The notes under the pieces: model-generated | Told to the model about the DNA's origin: nothing | The model's database searches: none | What the model saw: only the letters and a program-made list of their open reading frames with translations | Part shown: piece after piece, positions 1 through 12,215 of the stretch | Layout of the letters: every line of letters starts with the position of its first letter | Numbering within the stretch: the first letter of the stretch is position 1 | From: Glandiceps talaboti | Lineage: Eukaryota > Hemichordata > Enteropneusta > Spengelidae | Direction of reading: 5' to 3' | Assembly (NCBI RefSeq): GCF_964340395.1 | Contig: NC_135556.1 | Span: 22,395,223-22,452,722, forward strand | DNA: 57,500 bases | Made by a program: the position numbers and the translations under genes

Positions 1-116
1 AACAAAACAAGACGTAATGTACAACCACAGGTGGTAAACAACGAAACAAGACTTAATGTACAACCACAGGTGGTAAACTACAAAACAAGACGTAATGTAC
101 AACCACAGGTGGAAAC
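1..116. repeat. 39-bp tandem repeat, about three copies
   Basis: Three near-identical units recur with a period of 39 bases; the core gacgtaatgtacaaccacag starts at 11, 50 (one change) and 89. The array is cut by the left edge of the window. It lies downstream of the exon donor at 398 on the minus strand, so it is probably intronic in that gene. Confidence 0.9.
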
Positions 117-292
117 AACAACACTATTTCCTGTAGCTTACCTGTATTACTTATGACGTTTGTAAAGTCTGACCAATCAACTGTGAAGTGATTATAGTCT
201 CCCTGTAATAATATATCGTGCGAGTTTGCAGGCGATCTTGATGCTGTAAAACGAGGGAGAAAAAACTTTAGACCGTCTTGTTTTGTCTAGCC

Positions 293-362
293 GATAGAAT
301 CCTATCGTATAGAACCCTAACCTATAGAATCCTATCCTATAGAATCCTATCCTATAGAATAT
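293..362. repeat. Short tandem repeat (tatagaatcc-like)
   Basis: The decamer tatagaatcc and close variants (cctatcctatagaatc) repeat several times in a row. It lies in the probable first intron of the minus-strand gene that starts at 518. No coding content is supported. Confidence 0.7.
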
Positions 363-397
363 ATGTAATGCAATTATCATGATTATATTGAATTCAC

Positions 398-518
398 CTT
401 CCTTCATGGCATCTCGGACTGTTAGTCCCACTGACATGTCGGTACCCAAAAGAACACTTAACAGTGCTGCAAGAAATACGACGCAGTGCCAATGCTTCTC
501 ATCCACCAATAACACCAT
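398..518 (-). CDS. First coding exon of an unidentified secreted or membrane protein (partial)
   Basis: On the minus strand an ATG at 518 opens 40 codons followed by a GAAG|gtgaat donor at 398. The translation has a hydrophobic stretch of about 12 residues (VVFLAALLSVLL) after a short polar start, then a short polar segment, which is the pattern of a signal peptide or signal anchor. The rest of the gene would lie to the left of the window. I do not recognise the family. Support is the ATG, the hydrophobic profile and the donor only; a chance open frame is possible. Confidence 0.4.
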
Positions 519-540
519 TTTCCTGCGAGGAAGAAATTAA

Positions 541-1850
541 TAGCATTAGCAAATATCAGTTGATTGTACACGACACGGCTCAGCAACGGGACTACCGCTA
601 AAATAGAAATAGTTCGCCAGAGGACTGTTCGCAACAATATACACTATACAGGATCTAAACAGAACAATTTTCAATTTGAGGTTGTTTTGCTTGCCATATT
701 ACATGACTTTTACTGCTGAAGTAGGATTATCATGGAGAAGATGGATTAGATTTAATTTAATAGAGGGGTTTAATTTTAATTCAGTTACCCAAACTCAGGC
801 CAAAAAAGGAGAGAATTGTTTCTGTCGCATCACTTAAATACCCTCGTACCTTTTTTTCATGTTTTTCCAGCCCGTGCAGTCTGTAGGTCCGTGGGGAAAC
901 ACAAAAATAACCCTCCCTACTTCAGTGAAGGCAAATCATGAACACGCAAATGACATCTGCCCCACATACACACTTGCTCTAAAGTACTAAATAAAATGAA
1001 CAGTAACTGCCAGAAATAGTAGATTGAGTGACAACGTTGTTGAGAATATAAAAAAAAATTCGCGTCGTCGTACCACTTTATACAAAATGTCCTGACCAGA
1101 AACAATTCTCTTATTTTGACCTAATTATCAGCAGAAAAACAGCTACAACTAGATATGTGAAAATACCCCCAGACAGTATCCGTCATCTGTTGAATATATC
1201 ATAAAAGCTGTCAGGATTACGTGCTATGAATCAAACTGAATATGAATTGTCTTAACGACTACATAGTCATCTTAACGCCACACCTTTCAAGAGCTGATCA
1301 ATTGTATGATGATGATAATAACGACGACAACGTTGTCTTAAGTTACAGTCAGTGAGACTTTAAGATTTGTACATTCCTTCTAGTAAGTATCAAACGATTC
1401 ACACAGGGTGGAGCTTATTGTGAAAACACACAAGAAAATTACTCACCGTTTTGGAATAGTTACCCACTAGTTTTAGAATGAAATGCGATCTGTCCACCGA
1501 CACAGCAAATCTGTCATATACAACTATATGCGAAAACTGAACAGATGGACATTTTAAACAACATGATGACGAATATAGGGCGTTGTCATGTTACCCTAGG
1601 GGCAGACTGTATTTAGAAAGTATGCTTGTCTGGTTACAACCTGTTTAAATATTTTCTCCAGAAAACCGTAAATTTATCAAACCGAAGATAATCTTAAGAA
1701 AATATAGTCTTTGAGCAGTAGACAAAATTTAAAAAATAATTTCACAAAAAATGCTAATCTAGTGAGGATAATTCAGAATCATTGTAACGTTAGCTGGTCA
1801 TGTAATCTCCCTCTCTGAGGTCAACACGGGTCACAGAAAGTGCCCCCCTC
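541..1850. other. Intergenic DNA, nothing recognised
   Basis: AT-rich sequence with no long open frame, no convincing exon and no recognisable repeat family. Possible promoter of the minus-strand gene starting at 518, but no core element is clear. Confidence 0.5.
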
Positions 1851-1968
<118 letters not shown>

Positions 1969-2486
1969 TGCACACTTTAAACAATGATCCAATGGTATAG
2001 ACGAAACCATACACACTAAACTCGGTGTTTGTGATTCCATAATTCTATATCTATTGCACAAAAGGACACAAAAACAAATATGGGTAGCACAATCTTTCAT
2101 GTGCATCTGCACCACAGCATGTTCTGTACCACGTTTTGAAAGAAATTTGCATATTGTCGGAGACTTAATTGAAAGAGATGGATTGACTTCCACACTGGAA
2201 CATGTAGGTCAGTGTCAAAGACTTGCTTCTTGCACTTAAACGGACCGGAGTCGCCATGTATTACATTGTATAGGTTTTGTTTATAATAGTTATTTCAAAA
2301 GGCAAGTATAGCCACTTTTAGATCATATTTGATAACGTTGTAAAAATAAGTTAAAACGTTTAGGGAGCAGTATTCAGTAATTACAAGAAGGAAGGCTGGG
2401 GGAATGGGGTATCATTTTACAAATTGGTTCGGGGGGGGGGGGCGTAAGCTTATTTTAGAAAATGGAATATCAGTACATATCAGTCA

Positions 2487-2645
2487 AATCGCTGCTGACA
2501 ACCGTGCAGTGAATATATTGTTAGTTGTGGTGTGAGGAGAGGAATATGTCTCACATGATTAAATGTGGAACAGTGTTGTAAGATATTGAGGATTATATGG
2601 TTGAGTGGAGATGTTGACCTTTTTTTTTGGAGTTCTGGCATTATG
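2487..2645. repeat. Dispersed repeat, copy 1 (partner at 5047-5225)
   Basis: The segment running from the gctgacaaccgtgcagtg-type start, through gtgaggagaggaatatgtct, to ggagttctggca aligns in the same order with 5047-5225. Divergence is substantial, with small indels. Unclassified interspersed repeat; no coding capacity seen. Confidence 0.65.
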
Positions 2646-2654
2646 CAAATTTCA

Positions 2655-2768
2655 TCGATACGATACGACAAGCGATCAAAGGTCGCTTTATCGAGGGCGT
2701 ACCGAGCCTTTGGTCGCTTATCGTATCAGAAGAAAGCCCGAAGGTCTAGCAACAAGACAATCAATTAT
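2655..2768. mobile_element. Small inverted-repeat element, copy 1
   Basis: Arms gatacgacaagcga and ggtcgcttatcgtatc face each other, followed by agaagaaagcccg and a tail ending in ttattaat. A second copy is at about 3465-3605 and a truncated third at 16385-16420. The compact palindromic structure suggests a non-autonomous DNA transposon (MITE-like). The superfamily is not determined. Confidence 0.65.
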
Positions 2769-3464
2769 TAATGATTTACCTCAGCTGAGTATAGGAAGAG
2801 TTTTTATTTTAATTATAAAATTCATAGGCGAATGCTAAATGAGTGAAGCATTGTGTGCTAAGGGTTTGATACGAAATGCTTGTGTAACGTAGTTTGTAGC
2901 ATAATGTGAATTAATTAAACCATTTTGTTAATTCAGTAATTTTCCAGGAATATGAGATACTAACCTTTAGGAACACAGTCAATTCACATCTGATATTTTT
3001 TTTGTATTTGTCCGATGACTTTGAGTGGGCGTCGCTTTCGTTTGTTCTATGATGATGATATTGTATGATAAGAGACACGATGAATGATTTGTTCTCAGTT
3101 GAAAACAAACCCATGCCATCACACAATTAACATGGGTTACCAATACTTATTAAATGAATACGATTTCTTGTTCGTTTGTAATTTAGTCAAAACGTTAAGG
3201 TGTGAACGGTGATTGTCAGAGTGTGCTATGTAGGCAACGATAGAACCACAGGGATTTTTGGGGGTTTATGTAATTTTATGTAATTTTTTCCTCTTTTTTT
3301 GTGCATCTAAAATTTTCTACAAGATGCCATATGATGTATTTGCAAAATGACGAATTTCGGTCATGGGGTAGTACCTTTATATTGTAAGATTTAGATTTAA
3401 TGTAATTTTGTATGTACGTTGAGGTTAAGAGAACGTATGTGTTTTGTAAAACTTGTTGATGTAC

Positions 3465-3605
3465 TGTTCGGGCTTTCTTTCGATCCTGGTACGCATGATA
3501 CGACAAGCGACCGGGGTCGCTAAATATCGAATGTAGCCCGATCCTTAGGTCGCTTATCGTATCAGAAGAAAGTCGGGCTTGCAGCAAGACTATCTGTTAT
3601 TAATT
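3465..3605. mobile_element. Small inverted-repeat element, copy 2
   Basis: The same element as at 2655-2768, with a longer inverted repeat: cgggctttctttcgatc on the left answers atcagaagaaagtcgggc on the right, enclosing gatacgacaagcgacc and ggtcgcttatcgtatc. An internal small palindrome, agcgaccggggtcgct, sits beside the left arm. The tail again ends in ttattaat. Confidence 0.7.
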
Positions 3606-5046
3606 ATTTTGAGCGCCCTCGGGCGGTGATTTGGGGCATGTCAACCTCTGTTTCCATTGTAATATAAGGGAAATCTTGATTTCATTGAATGGTAATTGGC
3701 CATTGACAAAGTTTCGGTTCAGCTGAGTGATATTGTGATACGTCAGAAGCAAGAGTGATTTATGTAAAAGCCGTAAGTTCTTAGATCGGTTTTACCACTG
3801 TGACAATAAACGTAGCCTGACCAACTACTAGCTATCCATCGCTGACGGAATTTTCCATTATCGAATTAACATGTACATGTAATCATGGGTGCAATACTAT
3901 CGTGCTTGATAAAAAAGTACAAAGTTTAATCTATAAAAAATAACTGGTAGAACTAGCTCTCAACAATTACTCTCCTACAAATGTAGTTAATATATTGCAA
4001 TGTGCTATTTGACCTCACGACCCCCTTACTGAGACAGACATGCATCGCTTCTGACCGAGTCTTGAAAGTATATTGAAAATGAGCAAAACCAAGCTAGAAT
4101 GATGGGTAGGTAATGTATCACTTCATTATGTTTGTCTCTTGGTGGATGTCTGCGGGAAGTGTTGCTTTTACCATTTATACAGCATGCGTGGGATGGGAGG
4201 AGAGGATAGGAGAAACAGACAGTCGCACACAAACGACGTGCAAAGACCAACACATAATATACAAATGTAAATGCTCACGTGCTTGTAGATGATTATGTAA
4301 TATCACATCCATGCCAAATGTTTTTTTTTTGTATTGTTGATATTTATTTTCGAGTTTGTCACAAAATACAGCTACGGTAAGGTAAACGTTACAATTCCTA
4401 TGTCGATGCAGGCAACTTTTAAGCCTTTATAAACAAACAAAGAAACCAAAGCTGTTTCAATGATGTTGACTGTAGCAAGCACCCTATCATAGTTTCATAG
4501 GGCTGTGGTGTTGGCCACACATCATTACATCAGGCACTGGCATCCACCCCTTTGATAATTACTGGGAGATTACAAACCAGTCATTAATGTGTATGTGTCA
4601 TATTTAGTTATCATGGAAAGTATTTATCACGAAACAGTTCATTGTTTCAATTAACTTTAATAAGTACAGAGGGTGTTCGGCTAAAATGAAACCTGCTGGC
4701 CAAACAAAGTACGTTAGAATCGTAATAGCCTCAAATGCAGTGTTCACTTGGCAAGCTATTTGTCTGGTTTCCTTTCAAGTTTAAACACGGCGAGTTCAGG
4801 TCATTCAAAAGTCTACGTCGGTTTTTTTTATTTCGTTACTTAGATTTTATACTATTTTTTACTATATCATTAAAAAAAACTAGTAAATCATTGATCATCG
4901 TGATCATGTCTTTTTTAACCTCTATCTGTACCAACATTCCATTCAAGGATTTACATGGAGTGTTGGGTATGGGGGTTCAGAGGTCTCATCGGAGCCTCCA
5001 CGTATCATTTCACACGGCGTTATCGCCTGGAAACACCGTATCGTTG
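3606..5046. other. Intergenic DNA, nothing recognised
   Basis: AT-rich sequence with scattered short poly-T and poly-A runs. The short open frames here have no flanking splice logic or family resemblance and are not called as genes. Confidence 0.5.
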
Positions 5047-5225
5047 TTGATAACCTTACAGTGAATGAATTGTTACCTGTGGTGCGAGGAGAGGAGTCGG
5101 TCTCATATGAAAGAGGGAGAACAGTCTGGTAGGATATTTGGGAAAGTGTGTCGGAGTGGGAATATTGACCTTGGTCCAGACAATGTAAGCAGAGTGCCCG
5201 TCTAGTCTTTGAGAGTTCTGGCCTT
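5047..5225. repeat. Dispersed repeat, copy 2 (partner at 2487-2645)
   Basis: Collinear with the repeat at 2487-2645: both contain cagtgaat, then a gtggtg(t/c)gaggagaggag block, then an atattgacctt/atgttgacctt block and a final gagttctggc. A longer spacer near the 3' end (around 5175-5210) distinguishes this copy. Confidence 0.65.
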
Positions 5226-5249
5226 CACCTCAGCCAACTAAATCCAGAT

Positions 5250-5299
5250 ATTAATTATTTAATTAATTAATTAATTAATTAATTAATTAATTAATTAAT
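5250..5299. repeat. (TTAA)n microsatellite
   Basis: About twelve consecutive ttaa/attaat tetranucleotides. Confidence 0.95.
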
Positions 5300-6262
5300 G
5301 CAGTGTCCTAACACACATTCATTGTGGTTGTTGTAGTAGTAGGAATCAACCAATGCCTTAAATGATAAATGTGGTGGTAGCGGTGGGATCGAGTCCTTCC
5401 AATTGATTGACAGCTTTTAATCAACAGTTTTGGACTATTTCAACGAGGGAGGGGTATATTTTAGAGATCGGAAACTGAGGGAGGGCCGCATTTTTAAAAG
5501 TGGAATAGGGGAGAGCTGTATTTTACGCAATATACCGGACTTGATTCGCCCTGTAATTACTGAAGGTTCCATGGGCTTTGTAACATTCAGTGAATTTTGA
5601 CACCGGTGACTGATTTTGTTGAGTTAACCTGACACTAGTAGTAGCAGTTAATTATCACAGTTGTGTGCAGTAGTGTAAATAGTTGTTGTGGACTATTGTA
5701 ACTCACTGTGGTTTATGTGTACTGACAGCTGGTATATCACACAAGTATTCTGTCCATCACTAAATTGTCGATATACACAGTGTCAGTGGAACCATTATTA
5801 ATCGATGATCGTTATCTGAACACTTGTATAGGTCTTCCTTTAAACATGTCATTAGTGCAACCAGTGGTTGAATATTTACAGACTTTGCTGAGACATGATT
5901 CAACATGGTAAAATTCGCAATAACTTGTTTGTTTTTAACTGAAGTATTTCAGATATAACTGTACTCGGTGTCAAATAAAGTACACACCGTCAGTAACGTA
6001 AATTTTGTGGGGGGGGGGTGAGAAAGATGCATATATAAGGTACATGTACAACTATAAAATAAAGAAAGATGAAGAAGGGGAAAACAAACTCTTTTTGTAA
6101 GAAATTGACTGTAAAACGGTTAAAAATGTGTAACTTTTGGAAACTAGATGTTACTGATTTCCAGATTTCGGAATAAAAGTAGAAAAAAACGTTCAAGGGC
6201 AAAGTTGTGCAATCATTACACAATGTATTTGATTATCTTTTACTTTGCATTGTACAGAATCA
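5300..6262. other. Upstream region of the TRPC-like gene
   Basis: No coding exon is supported. A tacag immediately before the first ATG (ending at 6257) could be a splice acceptor. In that case a 5' non-coding or further N-terminal coding exon may lie here unrecognised, which matters because the ankyrin region of the channel looks short. Confidence 0.4.
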
Positions 6263-7462
6263 ATGGAAGGACTGTTATCATTTTTGGAAAATGGTTCTGA
6301 AGAGAAGTCAATCATAAAGCGTCGTACACTCGAAAAAGAAAAGACGTTGGTTAATCTGGTTAAAACGGGAGACGTTGAAAAACTTGTACATTGGCTTGAG
6401 GTAATGGTGATATGTGTTATTGTGTGGGGGCAGGGGTAGGGCGTGTGTGTGACTGTGTGTGCAAGAACAAAAACATTGTTAGTTGAAAATTGCCTATAAA
6501 TAACATTAAGGAATAAATACTATGAACGATTCAGTAATCAAAGCATGAGGAATTATTCTCTATGTTTCTCTCTTTCATTGCTTAATGTTCTATTGATATT
6601 CTCCTTTTTATTACTCACTTTTTACAGTACAAACTTTTAAAGTACAGACGTTTTAAATTGTTTTAGAAAGAAAACGTTGATGTAAGACTATGTGTACCAG
6701 CCCTTCAAATAGCGGCAGAGTACAACAACTTTCAAATGGTATACTACCTCCTCAAAAATGGGTTTGAGAAATTGAAAGAATTATCGGAATTGACAGGTTT
6801 GTACAGTACTAGGTCCTTACGACCTTAAGTTTCATTTTTGGAATTTGTGCTTATTAATATTAATATATAACGAGATGTGAAACCTATTAGTGGTACCGAG
6901 TCAACAGAGTGACTACTTAGGCTGGGATCAGAATTTACGGCAGGGGGGCCTGGAAAGAAATTACTTTGGTCAAATTTTTTTCTCAGCCCCCCCCCCCCTC
7001 ACTCGCGCTCTCAAAAAATGTCATGCCCTCCCCCGCCCGAAATGAACCAAAGACTTTTCGTAGCCCCCTCCCGACCACACATTTTAATGTGCAATTATAT
7101 AGTAACCCCCCCCCCCCCTCCACCTCAGAGTTGAAAATCAACTTCAGCGTCCATACATAACAATGAGAGATTTCTTTACAAATATGTGGGCTTGGCGAAA
7201 AATGTCTCACATTGGGCTGTAACCTACACTTGGAGATACTTAGCTAGCAGGGTTTTCTCTTTAATTCTTCATTCTGGGTAGAAACTGCATCCCCCATGAT
7301 AGCTAGTGGGGAGGGTGTGTCCACTCACACAGTAAGCACTTTAATAAAAATAAGGACATGTAGGAGGCCATTTAATGTCATAAAATTTCAAACGATACAC
7401 ATTATCGAAAGCCATAGACTGCAATTGTATGGCTAAATTACCCACACTTTAACTTATATTTT

Positions 7463-7542
<80 letters not shown>

Positions 7543-7575
7543 CAGAGAGAGAGAGACAGAGAGACAGAGAGAGAC

Positions 7576-7608
<33 letters not shown>

Positions 7609-10600
7609 GACAGAGAGACAGAGAGAGAGATAGAGAGGCAGAGAGGGACAGAGGCAGTGACAGACTGAGAGAGACTAGAAAGTGTGATACAGACAGACAG
7701 AGGAAGGCATACACAAATATATTTACATGGCTGGCAGCAACCCATCACTAATTTAGGTTAAAGAAGGTGTTGTGGCGAAAGCGCGTGAAATATTTTGATT
7801 TACTCGGTAAACGACCGCTCCTGAGGTTAAATTGGTTGAAATAATGAGCAAAATATTTCACCACCCCCCCCCTTCAGACCATCAGAATTTTCGCAACCCC
7901 TCCTTTGAACTCTCATTTTTTCCATGGCCCCAATTTCTCCCCACGCCCCTCGCCGTAAATTCTGACCCCTTATAATAACTCGAGTCACCTATTTCGAAAT
8001 TCTATAAATGATTAAAGTTGCCTTGTCTCATGTAGATAACAACGACGACATAACAACCAAATTGTCAAAATACCTGAAATGTTATGGTGCCTTGGCAAGT
8101 CCCGCCTACATTTGTTTCACTAGTGATGACCCAGTAACTACAGCCTTCGAGAGATCCAACGAGATTGATGATCTAATGTCATCAAATGGGTCGCACAGTG
8201 TCTATGAGGTAGGTAGATTGTAAATGTACGTAAAAAGGATGGATGGTTGCATATGCATGCAAGTACGTAAGTTGGAGTCATTGTCAATGGATAGAAGGTA
8301 CCTTGCATAAATTTACTCTAAAACAGCACCCATCAAAGGGCCGTCAACACGGATTGACAGTTCGGGTACGCCCCAGCGGTGGCAGTCGCTCGATCATGGA
8401 TGGGTGGGTACCCCGGCTTGTTAGCGAAATTTCATATGTACCCCTTTTCCAGTTAATATTTCAATGAAAAAGAACCCCCCTTTTTTGTATACTGAATCTG
8501 GGAGAAAATCACTTCAAAAACCCCCTTTTTTCCGAAATCCGGGAGGTTTTACCTTCAACTAGCCCTGGATTTCTACACTACGGGGTTTCGACACGTCGTG
8601 TCGAAACCCCGTAGCGTATATAATCCAGAGCTATACCTTCAACGACACCTAATCCATACACTACACACGGTCCTGGATTACGTGACCTTAGAGAGAGAGA
8701 GAGAGAGAGAGAGTAGAAATGGGGCATCGTACCCATATTCTCGGAGGGTGATCTAAAAAAGTACCCCCTTTTTATGATTCCACGGACCTAGATGGCCGAC
8801 GAGATGCGAAACATCCATTGGACCGCGACTAAGAAAACAGGTCATAAATTGTGATATTGCGATTCTGAAGAATCACTTTTACGGTAGGCATGCTCGCAGA
8901 CGGTGTACGCGTTTCGCCCAAGGGACGACTTACTCCGTATGCAAGCAGGACTACTATCACTACAATATCCTCAGTCAACGTTCTTTCTTATATCACTTGT
9001 TGATACCACCTTGACCACTATAGTACAAAGGAATAGTGGTATCTTTCCCACTTCTACTCTTCACACATAGTCATCTTGTTATATTCTCAGAGAGAGTTTT
9101 TGATGTTAAAGGAACGTGTGGAGGACTTCACTGTTGACTTCTTGGATCTGTGTATAGATAAAGGGGAAATTACAACTTTGCTGCACGGTTATGGGAAATC
9201 AAAGACGTTGGCTTGGGACAGGCATGACTGGATAATAGCTCGGCAAGCTATCGAAAAAGAACAAGTGAAGGTACAAGAAAATCCATATATTGAATATATT
9301 TTATTGTATCCTTCAAAGATTTCTTTAGTAACAAATGTGTGATTTTGAATACTAGGAAATACAGTACACATTGCCTCGGTGTCACATTTTGTTCAGGGTT
9401 CCCAATTTGTACTCGTACTCTCTTAAACTGTTTCTCTTTCCATTTTCACAGTTTATAAGTCACCCTTCTTGTCAACTGGTCCTGCGTTCAGCTTGGTTGG
9501 ATTGTCAACCTTGGACAGAAAAGCCTGGTATTCTCTGGACAGTACTTTATCAACTCTATTGCTTTATGATCTATGGAGCATTGCAACCATTGCTTGCTGT
9601 CCTTTACATATTCATGCCATGTTCGCCTTTATCACATATAACAAAGTCACCAAAAGGCAAGTTTCTGATGTACGCTTATTCATACTTGATATTCATTCTT
9701 TTATTCACTGTACCATTTCTCTATAAGGCTGTTGCAGATCACTCTGAGGGAAGCAGAATATTGATCTTTTTGGTCGTCCCGATCCTTCAATCGATTTGGA
9801 TCACAAGTATGTTGATAAGTGTCATACAAAGGGTCGTCATCCAAGGTCCTAGAAAGTATTTTTCCAGTATCTGGAATATGCTAGATATTTCAATGTTCGT
9901 GTGTTTCTCCGCATCTATTGCTTTTTTCATTTTCGAAACTAACTATAATCAGTTTTTGTTATTCAATAGTTTCCTAGCCTGTTTTCGCATTATTCTTTGC
10001 TTACGTTTTATGCAAATTTTGTTTCTTCACCGGGTCTTGGGGTCAATGCTGCTAAATTTCACGCGCATGACAACGCATGCTATCTGCTTTCTCTTTATCT
10101 TTGCATTGGTTGTATGCTCATTCGCGGTGGGACTATACTCTATATTTTGGACTTATTCCTTATTATTGCACAAAAAGGAGAGCTCCTTTTCAAGGTAAGT
10201 TTTCTACAGTTCATCTCTGTAATTGCATCGTAGCGTCCTGGTAACCTAGACAACTGCAACAAGTGACCTTTCTACAACAGAATTATATAAAATTGATAAA
10301 TCCGGTTTAGGAGACGCCTGTTGCAAGGCATCATGGGGTTAGAAGCTATACATCTTACAATTACCGATTCATGTAGCTCTGTGGACCGATGCGCAATTGG
10401 TAAAATGACTTTTGAACCCCCCTCCCCACATTATGAAATATCATTTCAGACCACAAACCTTTAGTGGTGTGAGATAATATACACACTCTTTTAATTTGGT
10501 GGAGGTAATTTTTTTACTTGGATGTTATGATTCAAATGAAACAATTCGTCTCCTTAGGCTGAAATTATTCATACATATAGTACATGTTAAAGTAACAATG

Positions 10601-12166
10601 ATATTCATAAATAAATAAAAACAAATAAAAACAAAAAACAATGATATTCATGAAATTATTGGTTTCCAAATGTTCCTGTAAACTTTCCGAATGTCCGTTG
10701 ACAAGTAGTATATTATATTGCGAAGGCGTTTGCCGACAAGGTGACCAAGTATTAGTTTACCATTATTAAAACAGATCTCATTGAGAATATTCGCAATCAA
10801 CCTCATGATTGTAATAAGGGATTTTACAAAAAAGAAGAGAATGAAGGACTGGTCAAACCATACAAGGATACTTTCAAATTCCAACTTGAGTGTCTAATAA
10901 CAATTCAGTTTCCTATTTCGTTTTCACGCAGTGATTTTAGTTTCTCACTAAATGCTAAAAGCCAGTGTTATATGAAAGAATTGAATTAGATTCAACTAAT
11001 ATAATATTATGATAATAATTGTTATATGTACAGTGAAATATATAGTATTCGTACGTTTATCACTCAGCTTTGGCACGACACTAGTTTCGTTGGTTTGGAC
11101 CATATTTGGTGAGGTGGTATTGAAAGAATTGATGAAATATCTTAAAGAAGGTTCTATTTCACCAAGCATTGATTACGACGGCATCACAGCTAGCACAACC
11201 AGCTATTCTATCAAAGTGTCAATCGTGATAGCTATTGTATTATACGGGCTGTTTTGCATACTGGCTGTGCTTATTCTTTTGAATTTATGTATTGCAATGA
11301 TGTCAACTACCTACAGTAAAATAGAGGTAAGGGGATTATCGGAAATCCGCAAATAAGTATTTTCACTTTAAAGAGTTCCCAGCCAAGGCTGCAGTCTGAA
11401 TTTTGCAGCGGGGGAGGGGGGAGCAGGGGAGAAATATTTAGCTCAAAAAATATATCACAGTCCCCCTTCGCGCTCTCAAAAAAATTCATACCCCATGAAC
11501 TTAAGCCCCCTCCCCCAGGTTAAACAGATTTTAATATGTATAATTCAACAGTACCTCCCCCTCCCCCACTTCCCCCTTTCCCACATTCTGGAGATGTACA
11601 ATTGTCTGGTACACTACACCAAATCAACAGTGGCAATCGACTTCAGCGTCCATACATAACAATAAGATATTTCTTTACAAATAGATGTGGGTTTTGCAGG
11701 GTGAGGTCTCACATTGGGTTGTAACCTGTACTATGTAACCAGCAGGACATTCTCTTTCAATCTTGATTTGGGTAAAAACAGCATCACCTATGATAGCTAG
11801 TGGGTGGGGAGGGCGTGTGAGTCCCCTTATTCCTTTTTTGAAAATAAGGAAATGTAGACCAAAAAGTGGCATAAAATTATTGAAAGCCATAGACGACTTG
11901 AAAATTGTCTTCAATATCCCAATTTTACTGTTAATACATTATTATACAACTGTATCGCTATACTGTCTACATTTTAACCTTTATGCCTAAAGAGATGTTT
12001 CGGCAGGCACACACTTTCTCTTTGCTGTCGACTGCCTAATAATTAAATATATGGTAGGTAAATGAAGTGAACAATTTTGCAAACGTACAACTGAAATGAC
12101 TGCTCCTGGGGTTTCATTTTGTTCAAAAAGTCAATTTGACACACACGTACGTACAAGCACACGCCC

Positions 12167-12215
<49 letters not shown>

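Noticed and set aside
1-116. 39-bp direct repeats considered as a CRISPR array
   Set aside because: The whole unit is repeated with no unique spacers, and the genome is animal.
4026-4253. 75-codon minus-strand open frame considered as an exon
   Set aside because: No acceptor or donor in phase and no recognisable protein.
7449-7751. Ser/Leu- and Arg/Glu-rich open frames
   Set aside because: Produced by the GA microsatellite inside the TIR element.
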